Numbered from the stretch's first letter, positions 37,447-46,910 are shown. The stretch: 64,000 nucleotides of DNA from Microbulbifer sp. A4B17 (GCF_003076275.1 NZ_CP029064.1:1312501-1376500), one strand, 5' to 3'. The notes: generated by a model not told the origin, from the sequence alone. Program-made: numbers and translations.

Positions 37447-38028
37447 TTAAGCGAAGTTCTGGTTTACAAACTCCCAGTTCACCAGGGCCCAGAAAGCTTC
37501 CATGTACTTCGGGCGCAGATTGCGGTAGTCGATGTAGTAAGCATGCTCCCAAACATCGCAGGTCAGCAGGGGAGTAACGCCTTCTTCGGTCAGCGGGGTT
37601 GCCGCGTTGGAAGTATTAACAATAGCGACTGAGCCGTCAGCATTTTTTACCAGCCAGGTCCAGCCGGAGCCGAAGTTGTTCACAGCGCTGGTGGTGAATG
37701 CTTCCTTGAACTGGTCAAAACTACCGAAGGCGGCATTGATAGCCTCTGCAATAGCGCCAGTGGCTTCACCGCCACCGTTAGGGCTCAGGCAGTTCCAGTA
37801 GAAAGTGTGGTTCCAAACCTGGGCTGCGTTGTTGAACACACCACCGGAAGAGGACTTGATGACGTCTTCAAGGGACTTGTCAGCGTCAGCGGTGCCTTCC
37901 AGCAGACCGTTCAGTTTGTCTACGTAGGTTTTATGATGTTTGCCGTAGTGGTACTCCAAAGTCTCTTCGGAGATGTGTGGTGCCAGGGCGTTCTTAGCGT
38001 AGGGGAGTTCGGGCAATTCGAAAGCCAT
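37447..38028 (-). CDS. sodB: Superoxide dismutase, iron type
   Basis: SodB converts superoxide to peroxide and oxygen in the cytosol. It has 193 residues. Metal ligands are placed as in E. coli: His27 in LEYHYGKHH, the His of QVWNHTFYW, and Asp/His in DVWEHAYYIDYRN. Gln in NNAAQVWNH is diagnostic of the iron rather than manganese form. An AAGGAAAA SD precedes the ATG at 38028. High use of preferred codons suggests abundant expression. Confidence 0.97.
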   Translation of the reverse strand: MAFELPELPYAKNALAPHISEETLEYHYGKHHKTYVDKLNGLLEGTADADKSLEDVIKSSSGGVFNNAAQVWNHTFYWNCLSPNGGGEATGAIAEAINAAFGSFDQFKEAFTTSAVNNFGSGWTWLVKNADGSVAIVNTSNAATPLTEEGVTPLLTCDVWEHAYYIDYRNLRPKYMEAFWALVNWEFVNQNFA

Positions 38029-38360
38029 GGTGTTTTCCTTCCTTTGTCTGAGGGTTATTGGTGAGAGCATTCTACACGTGCCGCATCTCAGAATTAAGCC
38101 GGCGCGATCGATTAGGGGAAGTTGGGACGATTTCCTCAAACACAAGGGGGGAAGTTTTTGTCGTCAACTCTATTCGACTGTCGTCTATTATTACTGACGA
38201 CCGCTTACTTTTTCGTCAATTTTTGGTATAACTGCCGCAGAATTCGACGAATCTGAATGGATTCTAGTGTTATAGATTCCTGAAAATACGGTACCGGAAA
38301 GAACAGCATAGAACTGGCGGGTATCGGACTTATCAGCACAGTTATCGGGTGTATTGAACC
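38029..38360. other. Divergent promoter region of sodB and coiled-coil gene
   Basis: 332 nt without a gene. It must contain promoters for both flanking genes. A TATAAC hexamer near 38227 faces the plus strand. I see no convincing Fur or IscR site. Confidence 0.35.
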
Positions 38361-39119
38361 ATGCAACGCAAAGAGCCCACACTGGGCGGCAGCGCCGCTC
38401 TTGAACCATCACTGGATCTCACTACCAGGGAAGTAAGGAACGATTCACCTGAGCCCCAGGTGATCGTGGAGGAGCGCCGGGGTGGTTTCTCTTTCTTGGG
38501 GCTATGCGCCCTGATTATGGCGATGGGTGGCCTGGGTGCCTCGGGTTTCCTGTACCAGCAATGGCAGGACAGCCGGACCCTGTTGAGTAATGCAGAGACT
38601 CGTATTGCCGATGCGGAAAACCGTATTGCTGAACTCGAGAAGCGCTTTAGCCTCTCCGATGAGGAATCTACGGCATCGGTTGAAGTACTGAATGCAAAAG
38701 CCAAGGAAAACTCCTCGGAGATTCGCAAACTGTGGGGTGTTGCTTATGACACTAACCGCAAGAGTATCTCCGCAAATAAGACAGCAGTTGCGGCTAACAA
38801 AAAGCAAGTCGCTGCTCTCAGTACCAAGCTCAGCGGTCTTGAGTCCAGCGTGAAGAAAATCGCTTCTGTCGAGGCTTCGCTGGCAGAGTTGCGCAAGGGC
38901 AATACAGATTCCCAGCGTGAGATGACCGATAAGCTTGCACGCCTGGAGCGCCAGCTGACTTCAGTGCGCAGTGACCTGACCATGCGTGTCGGTGCGAATG
39001 AAGAGGCGGTAGAGTCTATCGATGCTTACCGCCGTTCGGTGAATAAGGATCTGGTGCAGCTTCGCGATGCGATTCGCTCCCTGCAGTCCAGCGGTGATTC
39101 CACAGCTTCATCCATGTAA
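38361..39119 (+). CDS. Membrane-anchored coiled-coil protein
   Basis: This is a 252-residue protein with a cytoplasmic N-tail (about 1-42), one transmembrane helix (about 43-65, FSFLGLCALIMAMGGLG) and a long periplasmic coiled coil with heptad-rich segments (TRIADAENRIAELEKRF and later repeats to about 235). No enzyme motif is present. Such proteins act as scaffolds at the envelope. It precedes the fumarase gene with a terminator between, so is probably a separate unit. Confidence 0.8.
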   Translation: MQRKEPTLGGSAALEPSLDLTTREVRNDSPEPQVIVEERRGGFSFLGLCALIMAMGGLGASGFLYQQWQDSRTLLSNAETRIADAENRIAELEKRFSLSDEESTASVEVLNAKAKENSSEIRKLWGVAYDTNRKSISANKTAVAANKKQVAALSTKLSGLESSVKKIASVEASLAELRKGNTDSQREMTDKLARLERQLTSVRSDLTMRVGANEEAVESIDAYRRSVNKDLVQLRDAIRSLQSSGDSTASSM

Positions 39120-39134
39120 TTTTCCGGTTGAGTT

Positions 39135-39167
39135 AAAAAAGGCGGACCTGGTGTCCGCCTTTTTTAT
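39135..39167 (+). terminator. Intrinsic terminator after coiled-coil gene
   Basis: AAAAAAGGCGGAC pairs with GTCCGCCTTTTTT around a 5-nt loop with a T-run. Confidence 0.88.
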
Positions 39168-39270
39168 TCTATTTTCCCTTTAGGTGAATGGGATTTCTGG
39201 GAATATCTGGGTCAATAACCCTACATTTCGTGTAGAATCGCCGGCCTCGAGACGTTAATCGGAGTTGGCA

Positions 39271-40779
39271 ATGACCACTATCCGCCAGGATGATCTGATC
39301 GGCAGCGTGGCCGATGCGCTGCAATTTATTTCTTACTACCACCCACAGGACTTCATTCAGGCCCTGAACAAGGCTTATGAGAAAGAGGTCAACCCGGCGG
39401 CCAAGGACGCCATGGCCCAGATCCTGATCAACTCACGCATGTGTGCCGAGGGCCACCGCCCAATCTGTCAGGATACCGGCATTGTCACCGTGAAGTTGAA
39501 AGTGGGCATGAATGTGCGTTGGGAAGCGGACATGAGCGTTACCGATATGGTTAACGAAGGTGTTCGCCGGGCCTATCAAAATGCCAGCAACGTGCTGCGT
39601 GCCTCTATTCTGGAAGATCCAGATGGTGCTCGTAAGAATACCGGGGACAATACCCCGGCGGTGATTCACTATGAAATCGTTCCCGGTGATACCGTAGAAG
39701 TTTATGTGGCAGCTAAAGGCGGCGGCAGTGAAGCCAAAACCAAATTTGCCATGCTGAACCCATCTGACTCGGTGGTTGACTGGGTGTTGAAGATGGTTCC
39801 GCAGATGGGCGCCGGCTGGTGTCCGCCCGGCATGCTGGGTATTGGTATCGGTGGTACCGCTGAGAAAGCGATGCTGCTGGCCAAAGAGTCTCTGCTCGAC
39901 CCCATCGATATTCAGGAGCTGCAAGAGCGCGGAGCTGCTAACCGCGCTGAAGAGCTGCGCCTTGAACTCTATGATTCCGTCAACAAACTGGGCATCGGCG
40001 CCCAGGGCCTGGGCGGACTGACCACTGTGCTGGATGTAAAGATCAAGGATTATCCTACCCACGCTGCCAACAAGGCTGTGGCGATCATCCCCAATTGTGC
40101 GGCTACCCGTCACACCCACTTTACCCTGGATGGCTCCGGGCCCGCGCGCCAGACTCCGCCTAAGTTGGAAGACTGGCCGGAAATTACCCGCGAAGCGGGC
40201 AGCAATACCCGTCGGGTAAACCTGGATACCATTACTGCAGAAGATATCCAAAGCTGGCAGCCCGGTGAGACCCTGCTGCTGAACGGTAAGATGCTGACTG
40301 GTCGCGATGCGGCGCACAAGAAAATGGTAGATATCCTCGCTAAAGGCGAGAAGTTGCCAGTAGACCTTACCGGCCGCTTTATCTACTACGTAGGTCCGGT
40401 AGATCCGGTGCGCGATGAGGTTGTTGGCCCCGCTGGCCCAACCACCGCTACCCGTATGGATAAATTCACTCGCACGATGCTGGAAGAAACCGGCTTGGCG
40501 GGGATGATCGGTAAAGCGGAGCGCGGTCCCATGGCGATTGAGGCGATACGCGATAATAAAGCGGTATACCTGATGGCCGTAGGTGGCGCTGCTTATCTGG
40601 TTGCCCAGGCGATTAAAGGTTCCGAAGTTATCGCCTTCCCCGAGCTGGGAATGGAAGCGATCTACGAGTTCGAAGTAGAAGATATGCCGGTAACTGTGGC
40701 TGTAGACAGCCAGGGTGAGTCAGTACACACCACTGGCCCGCTGATCTGGAAAGCCAAGATTGCTGAAGGTGAGGTGTAA
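39271..40779 (+). CDS. fumA: Class I fumarate hydratase (iron-sulfur)
   Basis: This 502-residue oxygen-sensitive [4Fe-4S] fumarase interconverts fumarate and malate in the TCA cycle. Cluster cysteines sit in RPICQDTGIVTVK, in IPNCAATRHTHF and in the GWCPPGMLGIGIGGTAEKAM region. C-terminal blocks GPTTATRMDKFT and PVDPVRDEVVGPAGP belong to the beta domain. ATG at 39271 has GGAG 6 nt upstream. The flanking sodB is functionally apt, as superoxide destroys this cluster, but they are separated by a terminator. Confidence 0.95.
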   Translation: MTTIRQDDLIGSVADALQFISYYHPQDFIQALNKAYEKEVNPAAKDAMAQILINSRMCAEGHRPICQDTGIVTVKLKVGMNVRWEADMSVTDMVNEGVRRAYQNASNVLRASILEDPDGARKNTGDNTPAVIHYEIVPGDTVEVYVAAKGGGSEAKTKFAMLNPSDSVVDWVLKMVPQMGAGWCPPGMLGIGIGGTAEKAMLLAKESLLDPIDIQELQERGAANRAEELRLELYDSVNKLGIGAQGLGGLTTVLDVKIKDYPTHAANKAVAIIPNCAATRHTHFTLDGSGPARQTPPKLEDWPEITREAGSNTRRVNLDTITAEDIQSWQPGETLLLNGKMLTGRDAAHKKMVDILAKGEKLPVDLTGRFIYYVGPVDPVRDEVVGPAGPTTATRMDKFTRTMLEETGLAGMIGKAERGPMAIEAIRDNKAVYLMAVGGAAYLVAQAIKGSEVIAFPELGMEAIYEFEVEDMPVTVAVDSQGESVHTTGPLIWKAKIAEGEV

Positions 40780-40796
40780 CGCTTCCGCCATTTAAA

Positions 40797-40822
40797 GAAA
40801 AGGCCCCAACAGGGGCCTTTTT
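40797..40822. terminator. Bidirectional terminator between fumarase and DUF885 genes
   Basis: AAAAGGCCCC pairs with GGGGCCTTTT around AACA; it lies between convergent genes and just touches the downstream stop codon. Confidence 0.85.
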
Positions 40823-42642
40823 TATTGGAATTTATTGCCTTGCTCGGCTAAGTCCGCCAGCATCAATTCGCGAATAATTGGTATAGGTGCACTACCATAG
40901 CTCAGGAACATCTCGTGGAACCCCTTGAGACTAAAGTTGTTGCCCATTTTCTTTTTGATTTCCTCGCGCAGAGCCAAAATATCAGTAAAGCCAGCAAAAT
41001 AGCTGGTGAGCTGCACTTGGCTTAAGGTCGCCCTGCGCCATTTACCCTCTGCTTCAGCTTGTTGCTGAAAGGCATCCCTGACCATTAACTTCATCGCCTC
41101 AGCTTGATCGATACCTTTTACCTGTACCTCATAATCCAAAATGGTATTAGTGATAGTACGTAAATTCCACTTGTAGTACATCAGCCAAAGTTCGGGGGAA
41201 AAATTACCGTAGCCAGCATCCAGCATCATGCGTTCCGCATAGACTGCCCAGCCTTCAATCATCGCGGTATTGCCGAGAATAGTTTTCAGGATGCTGGGGG
41301 ACTGGTTGGCGTAGACCAGCTGAGTGTAATGTCCGGGAATTGCTTCGTGGATATTGAGTATCTGCAGGATATAGTCGTTGTATTCCCGCAATAAGCTCTC
41401 CGCCCGTTGATTGGAATAGGTCTCTATGGGCATTACGTTATAGTAGGTGTTCGCACCTTTATTATAGGGACCCGGTGCATTGATAGAGGCTACCGCAAAG
41501 CCCTGCATATAAGGCGGTGTTGTCCGTACGACAAGAGGCTTTTCCTTATCCAGGTTTAACAGGTTTTTTTCGGTTACGAACTCCGCCAGCTCTGGGATTT
41601 GCTGTTCCACCTTTTTCTTAAAGGTTTCTTTGGTAGCGTGGTGCAGGGATAGCTTATTCAGTAATCGTTCGATTTTTTCCAGTGGCCGATTGGGAGGGCG
41701 GGCGTCGGGAAAGTATTTCGGCCAGAGTTGATCGGCCAGTCTGGCCATTTTATCGTGGGTTACCTGCTTTTCATCAATGGCACGTTGGTATAACTCACCA
41801 GCAGTCATTCCAATATTGATATCAAACCGGAATTTTTCTTCGTAGAGTTTTTCACCAATACGAAAATCGCGAAACTCTCCAGACTTTGTCAATTTTTTCT
41901 GCAGGTTTTGTAAGAAATAAATATAGTCTTGTATGGCTTTGCGAGAGTTCTGCATTCGCTGCAGGAATACCTCTTTTGCATCCGAAGGCATCTGACTTTC
42001 TTGAACCGTACTTTCCAGTTCCTCACCAAAGACTTCCAGTGAACCCATACTCTGTTGAATCGCTAACTCTAGTTGCGGTGCTGCTGGCCGATAGATCGCT
42101 TCCTTGGCGGCCTTGTAGTACTCAGGCACTTGCAGCATACGGGTGCTAACAGTTTGAAGCCGCTGTAGAAGGGGGGCATAGTTGGTATTGAGGATCAGGG
42201 CAAAGGAATGAGAAACATTATAAATGGAGGGATCCCATTGATAGGACTTAAAGATTGTATATTGCCACTGTAATCGCCGGAGGAAGTTTTCAATGATAGC
42301 GAGATTACTACGGGAATTAATATTGAGTTGTTTTTTGTCCAAAGCAGAAAATTTACGTTCATAAATTTGGGCAAAATCCAGAAGGTAATCACGATAATTC
42401 TTATCCGGTACCTGGAGCTTCTTGGCGGCTTCATAGTAGCCTTCACTGATTGCCCAGGAGGGAAATAGATTCCACAGCCCCTCTATGAATTGCTGACAAA
42501 GCTGATCAAATGCCAAATTTGTCTCGGAGCGCATTTCCTCCAGGATAACTTTTTCTGGCGTGGGAATCCGTTGTCGATCTACTTCCTGGCGCTCGCATGC
42601 TCCCAGTGCTACCAGGAGTAGTAACAAGACAAACTGTTTCAT
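40822..42642 (-). CDS. DUF885 putative metallopeptidase 4, lipoprotein
   Basis: This 606-residue lipoprotein (MKQFVLLLLLVALGAC) is a distant DUF885 member. The motif reads HEAIPGHYTQL (His432, Glu433, His438), so the second His of the usual GHH is Tyr439. EGWAVYAERM follows as in its relatives. If the missing His binds zinc in the others, this copy may be altered in activity. The ATG at 42642 follows AGGGA. It stands alone between convergent fumA and divergent phhB. Confidence 0.87.
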   Translation of the reverse strand: MKQFVLLLLLVALGACERQEVDRQRIPTPEKVILEEMRSETNLAFDQLCQQFIEGLWNLFPSWAISEGYYEAAKKLQVPDKNYRDYLLDFAQIYERKFSALDKKQLNINSRSNLAIIENFLRRLQWQYTIFKSYQWDPSIYNVSHSFALILNTNYAPLLQRLQTVSTRMLQVPEYYKAAKEAIYRPAAPQLELAIQQSMGSLEVFGEELESTVQESQMPSDAKEVFLQRMQNSRKAIQDYIYFLQNLQKKLTKSGEFRDFRIGEKLYEEKFRFDINIGMTAGELYQRAIDEKQVTHDKMARLADQLWPKYFPDARPPNRPLEKIERLLNKLSLHHATKETFKKKVEQQIPELAEFVTEKNLLNLDKEKPLVVRTTPPYMQGFAVASINAPGPYNKGANTYYNVMPIETYSNQRAESLLREYNDYILQILNIHEAIPGHYTQLVYANQSPSILKTILGNTAMIEGWAVYAERMMLDAGYGNFSPELWLMYYKWNLRTITNTILDYEVQVKGIDQAEAMKLMVRDAFQQQAEAEGKWRRATLSQVQLTSYFAGFTDILALREEIKKKMGNNFSLKGFHEMFLSYGSAPIPIIRELMLADLAEQGNKFQ

Positions 42643-42850
42643 GACAATCCCTGTTTTGATGTGTCGATATCTACCCAAGGCTCAGGTGGTTATAGATCGT
42701 CCAATATTTTTAGCATGCCGTTCCATTTTGTGATGCTAAAACCGGATAAAATGCGTTTTTGAGCCCTGTACTTGTGTCGTCTGAGGGGGGCGGTTAGAGT
42801 GAGGCCGGCCCAATTGAGCCGATAATAAACAAGGTTTTGAGGACCGATTC

Positions 42851-43195
42851 ATGACCGAACTAGCTCAACAACAATGTGAAGCCTGTCGTGCCGATGCACC
42901 GCTGGTAAGTGATGACGAACTGCCAGGGTTGCTGCGACAGATCCCCGATTGGACACCCATGACCCGTGACGGAATCATGCAGCTGGAACGTGTGTTCAAG
43001 TTTCGTAATTTCAAGCAGGCTCTGGCCTTTACCAACCGTGTCGGTGCTATTGCTGAAGAGGTGGGGCACCACCCGGCACTGTTGACTGAGTGGGGTAAGG
43101 TCACTGTGACCTGGTGGAGTCACGAGGCCAAGGGCTTGCACAAGAATGACTTTATTATGGCTGCCCGTACTGACGAGCAGGTAGACGCAGCCTAG
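42851..43195 (+). CDS. phhB: 4a-hydroxytetrahydrobiopterin dehydratase
   Basis: PhhB (pterin-4a-carbinolamine dehydratase) recycles the pterin cofactor after phenylalanine hydroxylation. The product has 114 residues. [21 protein letters not shown], then [28 protein letters not shown] with the catalytic His residues, match the family. GAGGA precedes the ATG. No phenylalanine hydroxylase (phhA) is in the window, so the partner is elsewhere or the role is different. Confidence 0.93.
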   Translation: MTELAQQQCEACRADAPLVSDDELPGLLRQIPDWTPMTRDGIMQLERVFKFRNFKQALAFTNRVGAIAEEVGHHPALLTEWGKVTVTWWSHEAKGLHKNDFIMAARTDEQVDAA

Positions 43196-43256
43196 CTAAT
43201 GTTTTTTGTGGCGCTTGTAACCGGCTCTGGGAGGCGATAGGCCACTTGAAACAGCT

Positions 43257-43290
43257 CTCACCGGCCCTTAGCTGAAGCTGGGCTGGTGAG
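43257..43290 (+). other. 11-bp stem-loop between phhB and osmC
   Basis: CTCACCGGCCC (43257-43267) pairs with GGGCTGGTGAG (43280-43290), with one G-T pair, around a 12-nt loop. There is no T-tract, so it may be an mRNA 3'-end stabiliser or a weak terminator. Confidence 0.4.
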
Positions 43291-43349
43291 GATTCCAGTT
43301 TGAACCCTTTCCACCCAGGGCAGGGGGCTTGTGTCGAGGGAGACTAGTA

Positions 43350-43811
43350 TTGTCCGAATATACTTCAACGGTAGTCTGGAAACGCGACGAACAGATTTTC
43401 ACCGATAACCAGTACAGTCGCGCCCATACCTGGCAATTTGATGGTGGAGCATCCATCCCCGCCTCCTCTTCCCCCCATGTTGTACCTATTCCCTATTCAG
43501 TAGTTGAAAACGTTGATCCAGAAGAAGCTTTTGTAGCGGCTCTGTCCAGCTGCCATATGTTGTTTTTTCTCTCAATCGCGGCCAAACGGGGTTTTGTGGT
43601 AGATGAATACTGTGATGAGGCCATTGGAATTATGGATGCAGGAGAAGATGGTCGAATTGCTATGACTAAAGTAACCTTACGTCCTTTGGTCCACTTTTCT
43701 GGTGACAAACAGCCCAGTCGAGAACAGCTGGAAAAAATACACCAGCTTTCCCACAAGCAGTGTTTTATTGCAAATTCGGTAAAAACTGAAGTGGCGATAG
43801 AGGTTCAATAA
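43350..43811 (+). CDS. osmC: OsmC-family hydroperoxide reductase
   Basis: This 153-residue OsmC/Ohr-fold thiol peroxidase reduces organic peroxides. The reactive cysteine pair is Cys68 (AALSSCHMLFFL) and Cys138 (KQCFIANSV). It starts YTSTVVWKRD and SRAHTWQFDGG, the common OsmC-like opening. The start is TTG at 43350 with GAGGGAGA upstream; the earlier TTG adds residues not seen in the family. Confidence 0.9.
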   Translation: MSEYTSTVVWKRDEQIFTDNQYSRAHTWQFDGGASIPASSSPHVVPIPYSVVENVDPEEAFVAALSSCHMLFFLSIAAKRGFVVDEYCDEAIGIMDAGEDGRIAMTKVTLRPLVHFSGDKQPSREQLEKIHQLSHKQCFIANSVKTEVAIEVQ

Positions 43812-43892
43812 GCACCGGTTTGATTTTTTACCTATTGGACTAGCCCGTCGTTAAGTAGATTTGGCAGCATTTTTTATTTTTTATAGCAAAAT

Positions 43893-44288
43893 ATGTACAC
43901 AATTATTGAGAAGGTAGCGCCGACTGAGGATTTTCTCAGGTTGCGGGAGATAACCGGCCTGACCCCGAGAACTCGTAAAGCAGCGGAAAAAGGTCTCCCA
44001 AATAGCTTGTACGGTATTCATATAAAAAGGCAATCAGAAACTATTGCCATGGGGAGGGTAGTAGGTGATGGAGCGTTAAATTTTGAGATAGTGGATGTCG
44101 CCGTCGATCCAAGATTTCAGGGCGCAGGCTTGGGGCGCCAGGTGATGGAACATATTATGTCATATCTGGATCGAGAAGCGCTCCCTTCAGCATATATCAC
44201 TTTGATGGCTGATGTTCCCGAGCTCTATAAAAAGTTCGGGTTTGAACTGAGTCGCCCAAATACCGAGGGAATGCACCTGATCAAATAA
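43893..44288 (+). CDS. GNAT N-acetyltransferase
   Basis: This 131-residue GNAT-fold enzyme uses acetyl-CoA. The CoA-binding motif A is VDPRFQGAGLGRQVMEHIM, and the C-terminal LYKKFGFEL block is typical. The acceptor substrate is not evident. There is no clear SD. The region becomes AT-rich here. Confidence 0.88.
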   Translation: MYTIIEKVAPTEDFLRLREITGLTPRTRKAAEKGLPNSLYGIHIKRQSETIAMGRVVGDGALNFEIVDVAVDPRFQGAGLGRQVMEHIMSYLDREALPSAYITLMADVPELYKKFGFELSRPNTEGMHLIK

Positions 44289-44395
44289 TGGTTTCCAACT
44301 GTTACTGTGGACTTGAGGTGAGGTTTGTAACAGTGATTGATTCCTGACCTATGACTTATGGTGATGGAGCCATTTAAGTGTTTGGTGGATAACTT

Positions 44396-45136
44396 ATGCT
44401 TGATCATACAGTTGATTCATTTAATTGCGTTACGTTAAAACTGGAAGATTATTCTGCTACAGAAAATCAATTCTTGATTGAATTGGTTGCCACTATTGAA
44501 GTATCCAGGGTTAACAAGCGGAAGTTAATCTGGGTAACTCTCCAAGATGCACTAACCCGGTTTATACCAATATTCTTGAAGCACGGATTTACATTTCACA
44601 GTTGTCGGGATTCAGCTACGAGGCTGGTACTTAAGCTACAGGGCAATGCATATGTTCCATTCTCTCCAACCCACACCGTTGGAGTTGGAGGATTTGTATA
44701 TTGTGATGGGCAGCTGCTGTGTGTTCAGGGGCACAACACATCATCCAGCCCGAAATTACCGGGAGGAACGGTTGACCTGGGTGAAAAGATAGCCGATGCG
44801 GTGATTCGTGAAGTTTATGAGGAAACCGGTGTGTCTTGCGAGTTTTCCTCGGTACTGGGATTTGCGACCCGATTTCCCACGAATTATGGCTATACGGATA
44901 TCTATTTCGTTTGTGAGTTGACCGCATTGAGTCGGGATATTTCAATAACGGATACTGAAGAAATTAAGCATGCGTCTTGGGTAGATATTGATCACTATCT
45001 CAATGGGGGGCATGTTTCATCGTTCAACAGGCATGTAGCTGAAATGTCCCTGGAAAAGTTGGGATTAAAAAAGGTCAGTCAGGATTCTTACCAAGATCCT
45101 TTTACCAAACAGGAAATATATTGGAGTAATGCTTGA
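44396..45136 (+). CDS. Nudix hydrolase with NUDT6-like pre-domain
   Basis: This 246-residue protein has a Nudix box at 124-146 (GTVDLGEKIADAV...REVYEETGV, all key Glu present). Before it, residues 1-90 (IWVTLQDALTRFIPIFLKHG, FHSC) resemble the N-terminal domain found in eukaryotic NUDT6 and plant Nudix 2/6/7-type proteins. Likely substrates are nucleoside diphosphate derivatives such as NADH or ADP-ribose. The region is AT-rich, weakly expressed by codon use, and may be horizontally acquired. Confidence 0.88.
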   Translation: MLDHTVDSFNCVTLKLEDYSATENQFLIELVATIEVSRVNKRKLIWVTLQDALTRFIPIFLKHGFTFHSCRDSATRLVLKLQGNAYVPFSPTHTVGVGGFVYCDGQLLCVQGHNTSSSPKLPGGTVDLGEKIADAVIREVYEETGVSCEFSSVLGFATRFPTNYGYTDIYFVCELTALSRDISITDTEEIKHASWVDIDHYLNGGHVSSFNRHVAEMSLEKLGLKKVSQDSYQDPFTKQEIYWSNA

Positions 45137-45154
45137 GTCAGGGGCGTTTTAATT

Positions 45155-45188
45155 GCTGAATTAAACTGATATTTCAGTTTAATTCAGC
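45155..45188. terminator. Perfect 15-bp stem-loop between convergent genes
   Basis: GCTGAATTAAACTGA (45155-45169) pairs perfectly with TCAGTTTAATTCAGC (45174-45188), loop TATT. It lies between the Nudix gene and the secreted nuclease, where a bidirectional terminator is expected; T-tracts are short. Confidence 0.75.
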
Positions 45189-45196
45189 AGCTACTT

Positions 45197-45700
45197 TTAA
45201 TCGTCTAAGATGAGATTGCTCTCTGGATTATAGTAGCAGTAATCATAGTCCAAGTTCTTGCGGAAGCAGTAGGGATCTTTAGCTTCAGAATCAGACCACA
45301 GTCCCAGGCCATAGTAGTAAGCAAACTCCTGTTCCAGCTCAAATTCACTGCCGCAGTAATACTCATAATTCCAGGCAGCTCCCCGTATAACCATTTCCTG
45401 ATTAATACTGTAGCCATTCACATAGAGGTAACCTGTTTCCCGACCGTAGATATCCTTCCCCGTTGATTCGAAGTCAACAGATCCCAGTGATAATAGATAG
45501 CTCAGGGTTTGTGTGGCTTCGGGGCCATAGGCTTGGGTATTGGGGTTGGTTTCTGGGGCATCAATGCAGTTGAGACGTATTTTTACGTATTCGTTATTGA
45601 CATAGCCGTGAACCGTATCGCCATCAATTACTTCGTAGTTTGTCAGCGGAGCGGCCTGGGTCGCAGTGGATAAGGCCGCCATGATAAGTAGTCTTTTCAT
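45197..45700 (-). CDS. Secreted thermonuclease (staphylococcal nuclease family)
   Basis: This 167-residue SNase-fold nuclease has a signal peptide (about 1-17). The catalytic residues match S. aureus nuclease in spacing: Arg42 and Glu50 in KIRLNCIDAPE, and Arg87 in YGRETGYLY. IDGDTV supplies the Ca2+-binding Asp. It should degrade DNA or RNA in the periplasm or outside. Several Cys in the C-terminal half could form disulphides. AAGGA lies 9 nt before the ATG at 45700. Confidence 0.93.
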   Translation of the reverse strand: MKRLLIMAALSTATQAAPLTNYEVIDGDTVHGYVNNEYVKIRLNCIDAPETNPNTQAYGPEATQTLSYLLSLGSVDFESTGKDIYGRETGYLYVNGYSINQEMVIRGAAWNYEYYCGSEFELEQEFAYYYGLGLWSDSEAKDPYCFRKNLDYDYCYYNPESNLILDD

Positions 45701-46022
45701 TATGATTATCCTTAAAGGGTTTGCAGGGCGCAGCATAGGCAGGGGTTGTTACGGAGCTATGTAGAAATGGTGATAGAAAAAAATGATTTTTATTAAATAT
45801 ATAGCGAGGTCACATTCTTAATGTGGATGAGTCACTTTTAGCGATGTGATTTGGGCTGCGTTTAGATTTAATGCTTTGGTGCCTGAAGGGGAGTATTGGT
45901 TATTGGAGCACCAGCAGTGGTGTAGAGAGGTAGATTAATTTATTTATTAAAGACGGAGCCAATAGTTGTTGTTTCCAAGAGCTATTGGCTGTGGAAGCGG
46001 TTTGATAGATTAAAGGAGCGTT
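45701..46022. other. Gene-free spacer
   Basis: 322 nt of AT-rich sequence between two minus-strand genes. It should hold the promoter of the nuclease gene. I see no repeat, RNA or operator in it. Confidence 0.35.
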
Positions 46023-46784
46023 TCAGGCTTGGTGAAGATTTGCCCAGAGCAAAAATTCCCGGTTGCCATCGCCACCTTTTATTGGGCTGTCAATATATTC
46101 TTTTACTTCAAGCCCAAGCTCTTCACATAAAGCAGTGATACGCTCGCGCACTTCCGGGTAGTATTTTGTATCTCGAACCAAGCCTCCCTTACCAATTCCT
46201 TCGGGGCCGACTTCAAATTGGGGTTTGACCAGACTTAAGAGCTGTCCCGATGGTTTTAGCAGAGCGGGTAACTGCGGCAGGATTAGTGCCTGGGAAATAA
46301 AGGAGACATCCATAACGATGGCGTCAAAGCCAATATCTCCGTGTGGCGCAATCTGGGAGGCCTCCAGGTGGCGTGCGTTAATCCCTTCAAATAAGTGCAT
46401 ACGGGGGTCGTCCAGTAACTTTTGCGCCAACTGGTCTCGCCCTACATCTACACCGACTACCGATGCTGCTCCGCGCTGAAGGAGGCAATCACTAAAGCCA
46501 CCGGTAGAGCAGCCCACATCCAGTGCGAGCCAGCCAGAGGGATTGAGCCCTGTTTGGTCGAGGATTGCGGCCAGTTTCAGGCCCGCTCGGGAGACATACT
46601 GATCTTCAGGCAGGGGAGTCACTTCCAGGGCGCAATCTTCCGGGATGCTCTGCCCAGCCTTGCGTGCCGGCTGGAGGATGCCCCCATCGGACACCATGAC
46701 TCTTCCGGCATCAATCAGTTTTTTCGCATGGGTGCGGGAGTTGGCCAGTTTTCTCTGTACGAGCAGTTGATCCAATCGGGTCAT
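46023..46784 (-). CDS. tlyA: TlyA-family rRNA 2'-O-methyltransferase / hemolysin-like
   Basis: This 253-residue protein has an N-terminal S4 RNA-binding domain (MTRLDQLLVQRKLANSRTHAKKLI...GRVMV) and a FtsJ-like methyltransferase domain with SAM motif LDVGCSTGGFSDCLLQRGA, then FDAIVMDVSFIS and LVKPQFEVG. In mycobacteria TlyA methylates 16S C1409 and 23S C1920; the older hemolysin name is probably indirect. It is divergent from nhaA. Confidence 0.92.
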   Translation of the reverse strand: MTRLDQLLVQRKLANSRTHAKKLIDAGRVMVSDGGILQPARKAGQSIPEDCALEVTPLPEDQYVSRAGLKLAAILDQTGLNPSGWLALDVGCSTGGFSDCLLQRGAASVVGVDVGRDQLAQKLLDDPRMHLFEGINARHLEASQIAPHGDIGFDAIVMDVSFISQALILPQLPALLKPSGQLLSLVKPQFEVGPEGIGKGGLVRDTKYYPEVRERITALCEELGLEVKEYIDSPIKGGDGNREFLLWANLHQA

Positions 46785-46910
46785 GTTTAGCGATGCAATC
46801 CTGTTTATATGGTTAAGAATACAGTGCCCATGCTAACCTCTGGCTCAAATAGGTAGAAGTGTGGCGCCAGAAATTGTGGGGCTAATCTTTAGTTAGGAGG
46901 ATGTCAGCTG

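Noticed and set aside
39433-40317. 294-codon minus-strand frame inside the fumarase gene
   Set aside because: Antisense shadow; the plus strand encodes a full class I fumarase.
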